Positions 1-9,350 of a stretch of DNA of 50,567 nucleotides are shown here, piece by piece. The notes below the pieces were generated by a model, which saw only the letters and a list, made by a program, of their open reading frames with translations, was not told the origin of the DNA and searched no databases. A program made the translations under genes and the position numbers. Origin of the DNA: an uncultured Lachnospiraceae bacterium (lineage in GTDB: Bacteria > Bacillota > Clostridia > Lachnospirales > Lachnospiraceae); the NCBI GenBank assembly GCA_947384285.1, contig CANDGI010000022.1, forward strand, positions 1 through 50,567, given 5' to 3'. Each line of letters begins with the position of its first letter. The first letter of the stretch is position 1.

Positions 1-89
1 TCATAGTAAACCCTCAGCTTGCTCAGCCTGCCGTCTGGCGGGCCGCATGGCCATCTTTACTATGGAAGTTGAAGACTTTCATAGTAAAT
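1..89. repeat. Dispersed intergenic repeat, copy A
   Basis: This gene-free stretch carries the same element as the two copies at 27368-27540. All share a core with CTCAGCCTGCC, a small G/C hairpin, GCATGGCCAT and then GAAGACTTTCATAGTAA. In this copy CATAGTAAA occurs at 2-10 and 80-88 in direct orientation, and its inverse TTTACTATG lies at 56-64, so the hairpin core is enclosed by a second stem. No ORF is supported. It may be a small mobile palindromic element or a duplicated terminator; it is cut by the window edge. Confidence 0.6.
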
Positions 90-132
90 CTATCACAGTC
101 TTTCCCAGTTCGCAAGAAAAAGAATGGGTTTT

Positions 133-618
133 TTACATCTCCTCTATTTGATACAGTTTATTTTCATAATCCTTAACGAAATATCTGATATTCTTCCTGC
201 CTTTTTGAATAACCGTATGACCTTCTTTCTCCAGCATCTCTTTTTGCGCTTCCACGCCCCCTGGATATTTTGCATTCAATTCTCCGTTTGCTTTCAAAGT
301 CCGCCAATAAGGCGTCTTGTCCTCCTTCCGCTGAAAACTTGCCCATGCGGCAATCGAAACAAATATCCCCGCAGTAATCGGCTCTGTAAAATCAGCTCCG
401 CTTATCTTTGCAAAATAATCTCTTATTCCGCTTACCATAATCAATTTCCCATACGGCACAAGCCGCATGACTTTGTCATAATCAATGGGCGGCGCAAAAT
501 ACATTCTGGAGCCGCCATATTTTTTTATGCTTTTTTCATCCGTAATCACCTGGAACTTGGGCATATCCTTGCTGTCATTCAGCATAGCGTTAAAATCTTT
601 TTTCTCTTCATTTGCCAT
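133..618 (-). CDS. MGMT-family DNA-binding protein lacking the acceptor cysteine (alkyltransferase-like)
   Basis: 161 residues, starting at the ATG behind AGGAGGTG; a longer frame upstream has no ribosome site. Residues about 50-140 resemble the DNA-binding domain of O6-alkylguanine alkyltransferases (VMRLVPYGKL, then NGELNAKYPGG and EAQKEMLEKEG). In true alkyltransferases the reactive Cys sits in a PCHR motif. Here that position reads P103-Y104-W105-R106, and there is no Cys anywhere in the protein. It therefore cannot accept an alkyl group and more likely binds damaged DNA, as Atl proteins do by flagging lesions for excision repair. That role is an inference. The gene stands alone, divergent from guaB. 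The N-terminal ~45 residues are not recognised. Confidence 0.75.
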   Translation of the reverse strand: MANEEKKDFNAMLNDSKDMPKFQVITDEKSIKKYGGSRMYFAPPIDYDKVMRLVPYGKLIMVSGIRDYFAKISGADFTEPITAGIFVSIAAWASFQRKEDKTPYWRTLKANGELNAKYPGGVEAQKEMLEKEGHTVIQKGRKNIRYFVKDYENKLYQIEEM

Positions 619-767
619 AAGTGAACACCTCCTGCACAAAAGCATAATCCAAAAGAAAAAGATATGCAATGAGACCGTTTGAAAAATTTACTTGTTCTGC
701 GTTTTTGCCCTGGCGGCGTAATATAAAACCGCAGGTTTGTGCTGGTGCCTCCAAGGAAGGTGATTAG

Positions 768-857
768 ATGACAGACAAACAGTTGAGACATTCACAGATT
801 AACGGTTTTTGTAAGAAAGCTGTTAAAACTTGTACCGCAGGAAAACTGTGCCGCTGA
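768..857 (+). CDS. Possible 29-residue peptide
   Basis: A short ORF begins MTDKQLRHSQ and is basic, with three Cys. Its ATG follows AAGGAAGGTGATTAG, a good ribosome site at normal spacing, which is the main support. It lies in the roughly 560-base stretch between the MGMT-like gene and guaB, which has no other convincing coding content until the guaB promoter near 1094. Just upstream, near 736-748, is a small stem AAACC-gca-GGTTT. No homologue is recognised and no terminator is visible. It may be chance. Confidence 0.25.
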   Translation: MTDKQLRHSQINGFCKKAVKTCTAGKLCR

Positions 858-1093
858 ACACACCACAGTATCCATTGCGGCCAATCTATTATTATCATTT
901 TCCGGAAGTCTCTTTTTATTGTCAAAGCAGGCAATCACAACTATCAAAATACGCCATATCAACCATAGCGGCAGCCATCGAAACATACTTAAAATTTATG
1001 ACATTACATATTAATAATGAAGCCACAGCCTGCATGGCAGAAAATGTTTCCTCCAAAAAACTTAAAATCATTGCAAAGAATGATTTTAAGGCA

Positions 1094-1122
1094 TTGACAG
1101 CCCTTCTTTTTTTTGATAAAAT
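1094..1122 (+). promoter_or_regulatory. guaB promoter
   Basis: TTGACA at 1094-1099 and TAAAAT at 1117-1122 are separated by 17 bases, close to the sigma-A consensus. The guaB start lies 56 bases further on, behind AGCGAGG. No purine riboswitch fold was recognised in the leader. Confidence 0.7.
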
Positions 1123-1153
1123 CGTGGGAATAACAAAAAACAGTAAACGATAA

Positions 1154-2713
<1,560 letters not shown>

Positions 2714-2800
2714 ACAGCATGAAACCGCCAAAAATATTGTCAGCCATAAAATTATTACGATTTTTTTAATTTTTCCCGGAATAATCCTTTACTTTTCCGG

Positions 2801-2862
2801 TATAATGTGTTACTATAGTCCCATGCTTTAAACACATATAGCATAGATTATTTTTTGGAGGT
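2801..2862 (+). promoter_or_regulatory. Cold-shock gene -10 box, leader and ribosome site
   Basis: TATAAT lies at 2801-2806, without a clear -35 box. An A/T-rich leader of about 60 bases follows, as is usual for cold-shock mRNAs, ending in GGAGGT at 2857-2862. The ribosome site decides the start at 2870: an upstream in-frame TTG would overlap it. Confidence 0.55.
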
Positions 2863-2869
2863 ACTTGAC

Positions 2870-3070
2870 ATGCAAGGTACAGTAAAATGGTTTAACAACC
2901 AAAAAGGATACGGTTTTATCTCTGATGAAGCTGGAAATGACGTATTCGTTCACTATTCTGGATTGAATATGGAAGGTTTCAAGTCTTTAGAAGAAGGTGC
3001 TTCTGTAGAATTTGATGTTACTGAAGGTTCCAAAGGACCTCAGGCTGTAAACGTAACTGTTGTTCGCTAA
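2870..3070 (+). CDS. Cold-shock protein (CspA family)
   Basis: 66 residues, the standard length of a single cold-shock domain. It is a five-stranded OB fold that binds single-stranded nucleic acid and melts mRNA secondary structure at low temperature or in growth transitions. RNP1 (KGYGFI) and RNP2 (DVFVHYS) are both present, with the N-terminal MQGTVKWFN. The start is the ATG eight bases after GGAGGT. It is monocistronic and ends at a shared terminator. Which Csp paralogue it corresponds to cannot be told from the sequence. Confidence 0.95.
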   Translation: MQGTVKWFNNQKGYGFISDEAGNDVFVHYSGLNMEGFKSLEEGASVEFDVTEGSKGPQAVNVTVVR

Positions 3071-3165
3071 TTTAATCAGTGTTTTCACAACGTACCTTTG
3101 TCAATAATATAGAAATTTCGGTTTTTTATTATGATATAAGATATTGAGGAATTACAATTGATTAA

Positions 3166-3213
3166 GAAAAACAGCTGCATCCACCCACAAGGGCGGATAC
3201 AGCTGTTTTTTTA
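3166..3213. terminator. Bidirectional terminator between the cold-shock gene and the sensor kinase
   Basis: Arms 3171-3186 and 3191-3206 pair over 16 bases with two G-U type mismatches around an ACAA loop. An A-run lies on the left and a T-run on the right, so it works for both converging genes. It overlaps the last codon of the kinase gene by a few bases. Confidence 0.9.
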
Positions 3214-4740
3214 TATCAGATGCAGAACAATCCTCATCTCCATCCAGGTTTCCCCTTCCTCTTCCTTTATCCCGGCAGTAATTTCCCCTTCCATCAGGTG
3301 CATAAGCTGGCGGCAGATGTAAAGGCCCAGGCCGCTTCCTCCATTCCTTCCCACATTGCTTCCCCTAAAAAAACTGTCAAATACATGGGGCAGTTCCTTT
3401 TCCATAAGCCCACAGCCAGTATTCCGTACCGTTATGAGAAAGGTTTCCGGCTTTTCCCGTGTGGACAGCTTTTCCCGTGTGGACAGCTTTTCCGCCTGGT
3501 CCGCTCTGAACCTGCCAGGCTGGAACGCTGGCTGATATTCCTCTTCCCTTCCCGGCCTGCCAGACTGGGACGCGGACGGATACTCCTCCTCCCTTCCTGG
3601 CCTGCCAGGCCGGGACGCTGGCTGATATTCCTCCTGCCCAGCGCAAATCAGAATCTTCCTGCCGTCGCCGTATTTCAAAGCATTCTCCACCACATTCTGC
3701 ACCACCTCCACCAGCCGGTCCGAATCTCCCCATACCAGGCAGTTGGGATAGGAAGACATGGAGAATTCCACCTGGTTTAAAGCCATTTTCTCCTGGTAAT
3801 ATGCACGAACCTTCTCCAAAACGCTCCCAATATAAATTTCTCTGCTTTCCACCTGGAAATCCAGGAAATCTTCATTGGAGGCCTTTACAATTTCGCCGAT
3901 GTAGCGTTCAATCTCCTCTGATTTTTTCTTGATATTTTCCGCGATTTCCAGCTTTTTTGCTTCTTCCTTGTAAAGATTTTTACACAATGCCTGGGCGTAC
4001 AGATGAATGGCGCTTAAGGGCGTTTTGATATCATGAGACAGAGACAGCAGCAGAAGCTTCTTCTCTTTGTGCAGCTCCAGCTCCCTGGCTTTGTGCTCCT
4101 CCAGGTTTTCCCGCAGCACATCCATGCCCCACATAAATTTCCCGAAAAACTTATCTCTGTTTTCCTTCAAAGGAACCGTCAGGTTGCCCCTGGAAAGCTC
4201 GTAGGGAAGCTCTGAAAACCGGGTGAAGGGCAGGAGTATTTTCTGCCGGACATACCAAAGCATCCCCCAGATCAGAAGAAGGAAACATCCTGCAATCACA
4301 TTTGCCAAAACAAGGATGGAACGGATAGGAAACCTCCCGGGCACATAAAACACCTTATAATAGCCGTATTCCGAGGCAATCACTGCATACGCCCCCTCCT
4401 CATTACGCCAGAATTCTTTCCTTATGCTCTCTCCTCCGTCTTTTTCCACAGCCTGGGGTCCACGGGAAGCATATTCCTCTTTGCTTTCCAACACCGCAAG
4501 CTTTGCAATATACGGATACTCCCTAACCCCTGCAAACTCCCCAAGCTCCTTTAAATTCTTTGCCGCCCTCCCCTTCTCCCCTTCAAATTCCTCTATCTGC
4601 CGCTGAATCCTGTTTAAAGAAATCCGGTACTCTCCTCCGTCTTCCAAAAACTGCATCCCAACAAGAAAAACATTCATCAGGCACAAAATCCCAAGGCCTG
4701 CAAAAAAAGTGACAAGTAACAGTTGATTCATTCTCTTCAT
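3211..4740 (-). CDS. Membrane sensor histidine kinase with a repetitive insert in the ATPase domain
   Basis: 509 residues. Two membrane helices (about 7-31 and 141-165) enclose an extracytoplasmic domain of about 105 residues. A HAMP-like linker follows, then the H-box SLSHDIKTPLSA with phospho-acceptor His236 and the N-box around Asn353 (VENALKYGDG). Between the N-box and the G1 box (RNTGCGL) lies an insert, residues about 369-430, made of near-repeats EEYxPAxxPGRPGR and two copies of EKLSTR. The G2 box GSGLGLYICRQL is intact, so the enzyme is probably active. It is the last gene of an ABC transporter/two-component operon. It probably senses cell-envelope stress or an antimicrobial peptide and phosphorylates the regulator upstream; the signal is inferred only from context. 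Confidence 0.9.
   Translation of the reverse strand: MKRMNQLLLVTFFAGLGILCLMNVFLVGMQFLEDGGEYRISLNRIQRQIEEFEGEKGRAAKNLKELGEFAGVREYPYIAKLAVLESKEEYASRGPQAVEKDGGESIRKEFWRNEEGAYAVIASEYGYYKVFYVPGRFPIRSILVLANVIAGCFLLLIWGMLWYVRQKILLPFTRFSELPYELSRGNLTVPLKENRDKFFGKFMWGMDVLRENLEEHKARELELHKEKKLLLLSLSHDIKTPLSAIHLYAQALCKNLYKEEAKKLEIAENIKKKSEEIERYIGEIVKASNEDFLDFQVESREIYIGSVLEKVRAYYQEKMALNQVEFSMSSYPNCLVWGDSDRLVEVVQNVVENALKYGDGRKILICAGQEEYQPASRPGRPGREEEYPSASQSGRPGREEEYQPAFQPGRFRADQAEKLSTREKLSTREKPETFLITVRNTGCGLMEKELPHVFDSFFRGSNVGRNGGSGLGLYICRQLMHLMEGEITAGIKEEEGETWMEMRIVLHLI
3451..3636 (-). repeat. In-frame tandem repeats inside the kinase ATPase domain
   Basis: The region encodes about three diverged copies of a 14-15 residue Pro/Gly/Arg/Glu-rich unit and two adjacent identical 18-base units (EKLSTR). 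It sits where kinases have the variable ATP-lid region, so length change there may be tolerated. Confidence 0.85.
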
Positions 4741-4827
4741 AATACGCTCTCTTACTCAAACTGATGGACAACATTACATATGCTGTCATATTTTCTTCAT
4801 CATACGCTCTCTTACTCAAACCGATAG
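4731..4827 (-). repeat. Junction duplication between regulator and kinase genes (60-base period)
   Basis: Positions 4731-4767 and 4791-4827 agree at 33 of 37 bases. The right copy contains the 3' end and stop of the regulator. The left copy contains the true start region of the kinase gene. Each copy therefore carries a regulator-like end and a kinase-like start, and the middle is a dead copy of both. Confidence 0.9.
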
Positions 4828-5474
4828 CCAATCCCCCAGACTGTGAGAATCCGTTCCGGCTTTTTGGGGTTCCGCTCCAGCTTTTCCCGCAGCCACCGGA
4901 TATGCACGGTCAACGTCTGGGGCTCGCTTACGCTGTCAAATCCCCATATTTTTGCAAACAATTCCTCCTTCGGTATTGCCTTCCCTTTGTTTTCCACCAG
5001 ATAAAGCAAAAGATCAAACTCCCGGGCAGTGACAGGAATCTCCTTATCCTCCAGATACACATGGCGCCCTCTTTTATTTAACCGCAGATTTCCCTCCCTT
5101 ATCTCATCTGAGGAATATCTTCTTTGGAAAATGCCTTTCACCTTGGCTAACAGCAAATCAATATCATAAGGCTTTTCAATATAATCGTCTGCCCCCTGCA
5201 AAAGCCCGTTCAGCTTATCTTCCTTGGCTCCTCTGGCGCTTACGATTAAAATAGGCGTATTATCCCGTTCCCGTATCTTGCTGCACACGCCGAATCCGTC
5301 GATTCCTGGCAGCATCACGTCCAGAATCACTAGCTTTGCTCCTTCTGCCTCATAAATCTCCAGCCCTTCCTCCCCGGATTCCGCCAAATATACATCATAC
5401 CCCTCTGCTTCCAGGAAATCTGACAGCAGCTCCCCTAACTCCCGGTTATCTTCCACTACAATAATATCCGCCAT
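4812..5474 (-). CDS. OmpR-family response regulator
   Basis: 220 residues. The receiver domain (1-120) has the acidic pocket VVEDN near residue 8, the phospho-acceptor Asp52 in LDVMLPGIDG and the conserved Lys in IEKPYD. The C-terminal winged helix (about 125-220) ends in the usual RWLREKLE ... VWGIGYRFE. The product should bind DNA as a dimer when phosphorylated by the kinase encoded 71 bases downstream. The gene follows the transporter ATPase and precedes the kinase, an arrangement typical of envelope-stress or peptide-resistance modules of Firmicutes. Regulation of its own operon is likely but no operator was identified. Confidence 0.95.
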   Translation of the reverse strand: MADIIVVEDNRELGELLSDFLEAEGYDVYLAESGEEGLEIYEAEGAKLVILDVMLPGIDGFGVCSKIRERDNTPILIVSARGAKEDKLNGLLQGADDYIEKPYDIDLLLAKVKGIFQRRYSSDEIREGNLRLNKRGRHVYLEDKEIPVTAREFDLLLYLVENKGKAIPKEELFAKIWGFDSVSEPQTLTVHIRWLREKLERNPKKPERILTVWGIGYRFE

Positions 5475-5481
5475 ATCTCCA

Positions 5482-5629
5482 CCTGCTCATTCCGTAACAG
5501 CCCATCTCTATCAGCCGCTCATCTGCTCCTTTACCAGCCCATCTCTATCAGCCAGTCATCCATTCCTTCACCCGTTCATCTCTATCAGCCAATCATCTGT
5601 TCCTTTACCAGCCCATCTCTATCAGCCAG
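5482..5629 (-). repeat. Four-copy 37-base tandem array at the ATPase/regulator junction
   Basis: Exactly four contiguous 37-base units (5482-5518, 5519-5555, 5556-5592, 5593-5629) share CCCATCTCTATCAGCC or a close variant. The rightmost copy encodes the last seven residues and stop of the ATPase (WLIEMGW). The other three fill the gap up to the regulator's ribosome site. There are no spacers between units, so it is not a CRISPR array. Confidence 0.95.
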
Positions 5630-6366
5630 TTGTTCAGCCTTCGTTCCCGAAGCTTCTCCTGGTTCTCCTGCTCCTCCATGCAAAATTCCCCTCTGATGTT
5701 CCCATCTACAATATACAATACCCTGCTGCATTTTGCTGCTACCTTCATATCGTGGGTCACCAGCATAATGGTAGTTCCTTCTTCGTTCAGCTTATTTAAT
5801 TCCTTCATCACCTCCTCCGACGCGCCACGGTTTAAGGCTCCCGTAGGCTCGTCGGCAAAAAGAATCTGGGGCTGGTTGATCAGGCTCCTGCAGATACACG
5901 CCCGCTGAAGCTGTCCGCCGGAAACCTCGGTAATATCATTCTCCGCCACATCGCTGATTCCCAATTTGCGCATCAGGGCAAGGCAGTATTCATTGATTTC
6001 CTGCCGGGTGCGGTTTTCTTTTCCTGCCTGATAAGCCGGAAGCAGAATATTGTCCATAATGGAGAGGTTTTTCAGCATATGCATCTGCTGGAAAATAAAT
6101 CCCATGCTTGTAAGCCGCACCTTTGCCAATTCTTTTTCCTTTAAATCCGTAATCCGCCTTCCCCCAAGCAGCACCTCCCCCGCCGTGGGGCGGTCCATCC
6201 CGGACACACTGTAGAGCAAGGTGGATTTTCCAGACCCGGAAGGCCCCATAACTGCCACCATCTCTCCCTGCTCAATGGTAAAATTCACATTTTTCAATAC
6301 ATTATTCTGTCTTTTATTAACTACATAAGTTTTACATAAATTCTTTACACATAACGCTTCACTCAT
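5605..6366 (-). CDS. ABC transporter ATP-binding protein (MacB/LolD type)
   Basis: 253 residues. Walker A GPSGSGKST is at 41-49; a Q-loop FIFQQMHML, signature VSGGQLQRACI, Walker B ILFADEPT and the switch His in VTHD follow in order. This subfamily powers FtsX-type permeases that act mechanically at the membrane on lipids, peptides or antibiotics instead of conventional channels. Its partner is the permease gene upstream. The start ATG follows AGGAGG. The last codons begin a four-copy 37-base repeat. Substrate unknown. Confidence 0.95.
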   Translation of the reverse strand: MSEALCVKNLCKTYVVNKRQNNVLKNVNFTIEQGEMVAVMGPSGSGKSTLLYSVSGMDRPTAGEVLLGGRRITDLKEKELAKVRLTSMGFIFQQMHMLKNLSIMDNILLPAYQAGKENRTRQEINEYCLALMRKLGISDVAENDITEVSGGQLQRACICRSLINQPQILFADEPTGALNRGASEEVMKELNKLNEEGTTIMLVTHDMKVAAKCSRVLYIVDGNIRGEFCMEEQENQEKLRERRLNNWLIEMGW

Positions 6367-6377
6367 AATTTTCCTCC

Positions 6378-6503
6378 TATTCCATATGGTTCATTTCCTG
6401 TACGATACACGCTTGGCACGCCGCATGGCAATTCTCATACAGTGCTTATTCCATATGGTTCATTTCCTGTACCGATACGCGCTTAACACGCCGCATGGCA
6501 ATG
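6378..6503 (-). repeat. Duplicated permease 3' end (69-base period)
   Basis: Copies begin at 6378 and 6447 and run about 56 bases with few differences. The right copy encodes the permease C-terminus and stop. The left copy has lost one base, so is out of frame, but its end runs into the ATPase ribosome site AGGAGG. The left copy thus keeps the ancestral junction with the ATPase gene. Confidence 0.9.
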
Positions 6504-8839
6504 ATGCATGCCAGCACCGTAACCACAAACAGCGCCGCCGGATATACCACATAAATTTCCAATGGATTTATGACAAATTCAATTTTACTTGCTCCCATCA
6601 TCTGGAACACCTGCCCGGAGGTAAGCTGGGAAAAGGGCGCCCCGGTCAATGTGCCGATTACAATTCCAAAAAACAGCACCAGCATCACCCGCTTAGCCTG
6701 CCATCCAATCAGGGAACGGTTGGAAAACCCAATGGATTTCAGCATGCCGATTTCTCCCCGTTCCCGGATCAGGAACATTTTCTGCATCAAAACTACCACC
6801 AGCACATTGATTGCCAATACCACTGCTACGGTAAGGGCTTTTAACGGCCCAAGCCTTCCTGCAATATTTCCTATCATATGATTCACAAACTCTCCTGGCG
6901 TCTGAACCTTGGATCCCGGAAATAATTCTTCTGCCTGCTCCATGATATCGGAAAGCTTTTCCCTGTCTTGCTCCCTTGCAAGCACCACCTGTGTGCCAAA
7001 CCCTCCGCCGACTTCTCTATAATCTAAATCCGCGCTTTCTGTAAACCGGACTCCCTCTCCCATGTTATTCATGGACTGGTAAATCGCTGTAACCACATAG
7101 GGCTTCTCTTGATTTCCGCTGGTGATGAAAACGGTATCTCCCAGCTTCGCATCAATTTTTTCTGACACCACATGGGTAATTGCCACTTCATTTTCGTAAA
7201 TGGGAGGCTCGCCCATATCATAAAAATACTCTTTTGTTTCCGTTCCAAGCCCTTGGACGGTAAAAGACTTGTAGGATTTCTCCCCCTTGCGCACACGAAG
7301 CTTAAAGAATACCTCTGTACAGACCTTTTCCACTGGTATCCCTGCTTCCTCTAACCCTTCCCCGGTTTCCTTTAGAAAATCATACCAGGCCTCTTTTGTT
7401 CCCTCTGCCATCAATTCTATCACACGCTCTTCGTCTGTCAGATAAAAATCACAGTCTGTCAATGCAAACCATGCCGTAAGCCCATCTGAATTCAGGGTAT
7501 TGATTGTGTTAATGGGCATAACCACCAGCCAGACGCCGATGATACTGGTAAAAAGCAGTACCAGATATTTTTTCAGTTCACTGAGCACATCATTGCAAGC
7601 CAGAAATGTGGTCGTTTTTACACGGGCATTTTTCAATTGGAATACCGTCTTTTTCTGAAAACGTTCTCCGTTATTTCCGCTCCGTATGGCATCCATAGGA
7701 CTAAATTTCCTGATTTTCCCTGTGCTGCGGTATCCAAACAGAACAATAAGCCCTACAATGCAAATGCTGACCAGCAGCTGCAGGAAAATTCCCCTGCTTC
7801 CCCCTTCAATGACAATTTTTTCCGTCACCTGCAAAAGCAGCACCCGGCTAAACGGGATGCTGGCTGCAAATCCGCAGAATGCCCCCACTGCCGCCAATAC
7901 AAAATATTTTATCATATACAGCCTTCGGATGGAAGCGTCTGGCATCCCAATGGCTTTCATAATGCCAATCTCTTTGTAGTCCTCATTTACGGTAAATACA
8001 ATGGTAAACCGCAGCATAATCACAGCTATGATAATCAAACAAAGGCTGACTGCTAGGATGACCGCCGCAATGACCAGCTCCATCACATAGGTGGTTTTTA
8101 CCAGCTCCCGGTCTGCACCGAACATCTCATGGAAATCCTGGTTATTATACTCTGCCTGGAACGCCTTGCTATCCTTGCAGGAAATAGAATACATCCTTCC
8201 ATAAGGCAGGCTGCCCTGCTCCATCATCTCCACAAAATCTTCCTCATTTATGATGCACCGCTGGATGCCCATCATATCAGAGCCAAGAAATGCGTCCTTC
8301 AATTCCCCTGCCACCTGGAACTCTTTTTCATACCCATTCTCTGACCAAATCACCACCACATCCCCGGTTTCCAGCTTATTTTCCTCCACCATCCGCTGGC
8401 TTAAGTAAATGGCTCCCCGCTCTACACTGGTAATCTCCTGATTTCCCTTGTCAAAAAATTTCTGCTGTTTCATGGGAAAACTGTTTAAAACTCCTGTGCT
8501 GTCCATGAAAACCTTTTTCCCATTCTTCATCTTCACCTGGTTTTCGGAGAGGAATAAACTATCATCCACGGTAAAATCCTTTACCTGCTCCTGGTTTTCT
8601 AAAAATTCCTCAATAGCCCTGTCATTTTCGGAAAGCTCCCCTGAGCCTTCCCCCATCGTTACAATCAAAAAGTCTTTGACTCCTGCCTGGTCCATAAAGT
8701 TTTCCACTCCATTCATGATAACCGCAAAGTTATTCAGGCTGCCGGCAATGAACATGGTGGATAAAAAAATAAATACCAGCAGAATCAGGTTGATGGATTT
8801 CTTGCGTCTTAAATCTTTTCTTAGCATTCTGAAATTCAT
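6446..8839 (-). CDS. FtsX-type ABC transporter permease
   Basis: 797 residues with about eight membrane helices: one near the N-terminus, three in the first FtsX domain (about 250-375), one near residue 420 and three in the C-terminal FtsX domain (about 680-790). Large extracytoplasmic domains lie after the first helix and between about 450 and 660. The motif EIGIMKAIGMPDASIRRLYMI, repeated as GEIGMLKSIGFSNRSLIGWQ, marks each FtsX unit. First gene of the operon permease-ATPase-regulator-kinase. A weak -10 (TATAAT on the minus strand at 8872-8877) and AAAGGAG precede the start. It probably expels or senses a peptide or lipid substrate; the exact role is unknown. Confidence 0.93.
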   Translation of the reverse strand: MNFRMLRKDLRRKKSINLILLVFIFLSTMFIAGSLNNFAVIMNGVENFMDQAGVKDFLIVTMGEGSGELSENDRAIEEFLENQEQVKDFTVDDSLFLSENQVKMKNGKKVFMDSTGVLNSFPMKQQKFFDKGNQEITSVERGAIYLSQRMVEENKLETGDVVVIWSENGYEKEFQVAGELKDAFLGSDMMGIQRCIINEEDFVEMMEQGSLPYGRMYSISCKDSKAFQAEYNNQDFHEMFGADRELVKTTYVMELVIAAVILAVSLCLIIIAVIMLRFTIVFTVNEDYKEIGIMKAIGMPDASIRRLYMIKYFVLAAVGAFCGFAASIPFSRVLLLQVTEKIVIEGGSRGIFLQLLVSICIVGLIVLFGYRSTGKIRKFSPMDAIRSGNNGERFQKKTVFQLKNARVKTTTFLACNDVLSELKKYLVLLFTSIIGVWLVVMPINTINTLNSDGLTAWFALTDCDFYLTDEERVIELMAEGTKEAWYDFLKETGEGLEEAGIPVEKVCTEVFFKLRVRKGEKSYKSFTVQGLGTETKEYFYDMGEPPIYENEVAITHVVSEKIDAKLGDTVFITSGNQEKPYVVTAIYQSMNNMGEGVRFTESADLDYREVGGGFGTQVVLAREQDREKLSDIMEQAEELFPGSKVQTPGEFVNHMIGNIAGRLGPLKALTVAVVLAINVLVVVLMQKMFLIRERGEIGMLKSIGFSNRSLIGWQAKRVMLVLFFGIVIGTLTGAPFSQLTSGQVFQMMGASKIEFVINPLEIYVVYPAALFVVTVLACIIAMRRVKRVSVQEMNHME

Positions 8840-9082
8840 AGGCTGCTCCTTTCTGTTTCCTTCTGCTGGTTATTATAAAATGCAAAATATTAAAAAATCC
8901 TTAAATCCCAAATAAAATGCCTAGAATTCACTAAGGGACATGGTTCGGATTGGATTAGAATTGGATTCCTGTTTTTCATCATTTCAAGATTGAAGCAATA
9001 TTTTTTTGGGGGAAGCATATTGCATTCGATATTTGCATATCCTATAATGCCAGCAGGCAAAGCGAAAGTGACATTTGTATAT

Positions 9083-9337
9083 TCACAAAGAAAAACCCCC
9101 GGAGCGCATTCCGAGGGTTTTCTTTTTCCGTTTCGCTGTCTTTCCAAATCCCAGATTAATATATTCAGGCTTTCCCTTGCCAGGTTGCTGCTTTTCCCTT
9201 TCTGCCATCTCCCTGACATCCTGGATGGCTTTCTATGCTTCCTCCATATCCTTACATCCTTCAAACTTATCAGCTGCAAGATTCATGATGGCTTCCAACT
9301 GTTTATCTGCCATATGCCCCATGTTTTTCTTTTCCAT
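9083..9337 (-). pseudogene. Small helical ORF interrupted by an in-frame TAG
   Basis: Sixteen bases past the flavodoxin gene, an ATG at 9337 opens a 34-codon frame (MADKQLEAIMNLAADKFEGC within it) that stops at TAG, 9233-9235. The same frame then continues for 49 sense codons, KAIQDVREMAEREKQQ onward, to TGA at 9083. The two halves together look like one charged amphipathic helix, so the TAG appears to interrupt an originally longer protein. The distal end runs into a terminator hairpin, so the native stop may have been earlier. TAG is an ordinary stop elsewhere here (recJ). Alternatives are a genuine 34-residue peptide or amber readthrough. The family was not recognised. The rest of 8840-9082 shows no gene. 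Confidence 0.45.
9086..9123. terminator. Intrinsic terminator of the DUF5685/J-protein/flavodoxin operon
   Basis: A stem AAAACCC..CCGGA pairs with TCCG..AGGGTTTT around a GCGCAT-like loop. T-runs follow on the leftward strand, and also on the rightward strand. Only the leftward operon needs it. Confidence 0.8.
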
Positions 9338-9350
9338 GCTTTCCCATTGA

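Noticed and set aside
830-1153. 107-codon ORF upstream of guaB
   Set aside because: No ATG with a ribosome site at its start, it crosses the guaB promoter, and the protein has no recognisable features.
4583-4831. 82-codon ORF across the regulator/kinase junction, with visible repeats
   Set aside because: The repeat in its translation only reflects the 60-base DNA duplication. It overlaps two real genes in another frame.
5482-5629. CRISPR-like array of 37-base units
   Set aside because: Units are contiguous with no unique spacers, and one unit is the coding end of a transporter gene. The 24-base array at 47001 is rejected for the same reason.
8890-9279. 129-codon leftward ORF between the flavodoxin and permease genes
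   Set aside because: Composition is poor, and it overlaps a terminator and a better-supported small frame.
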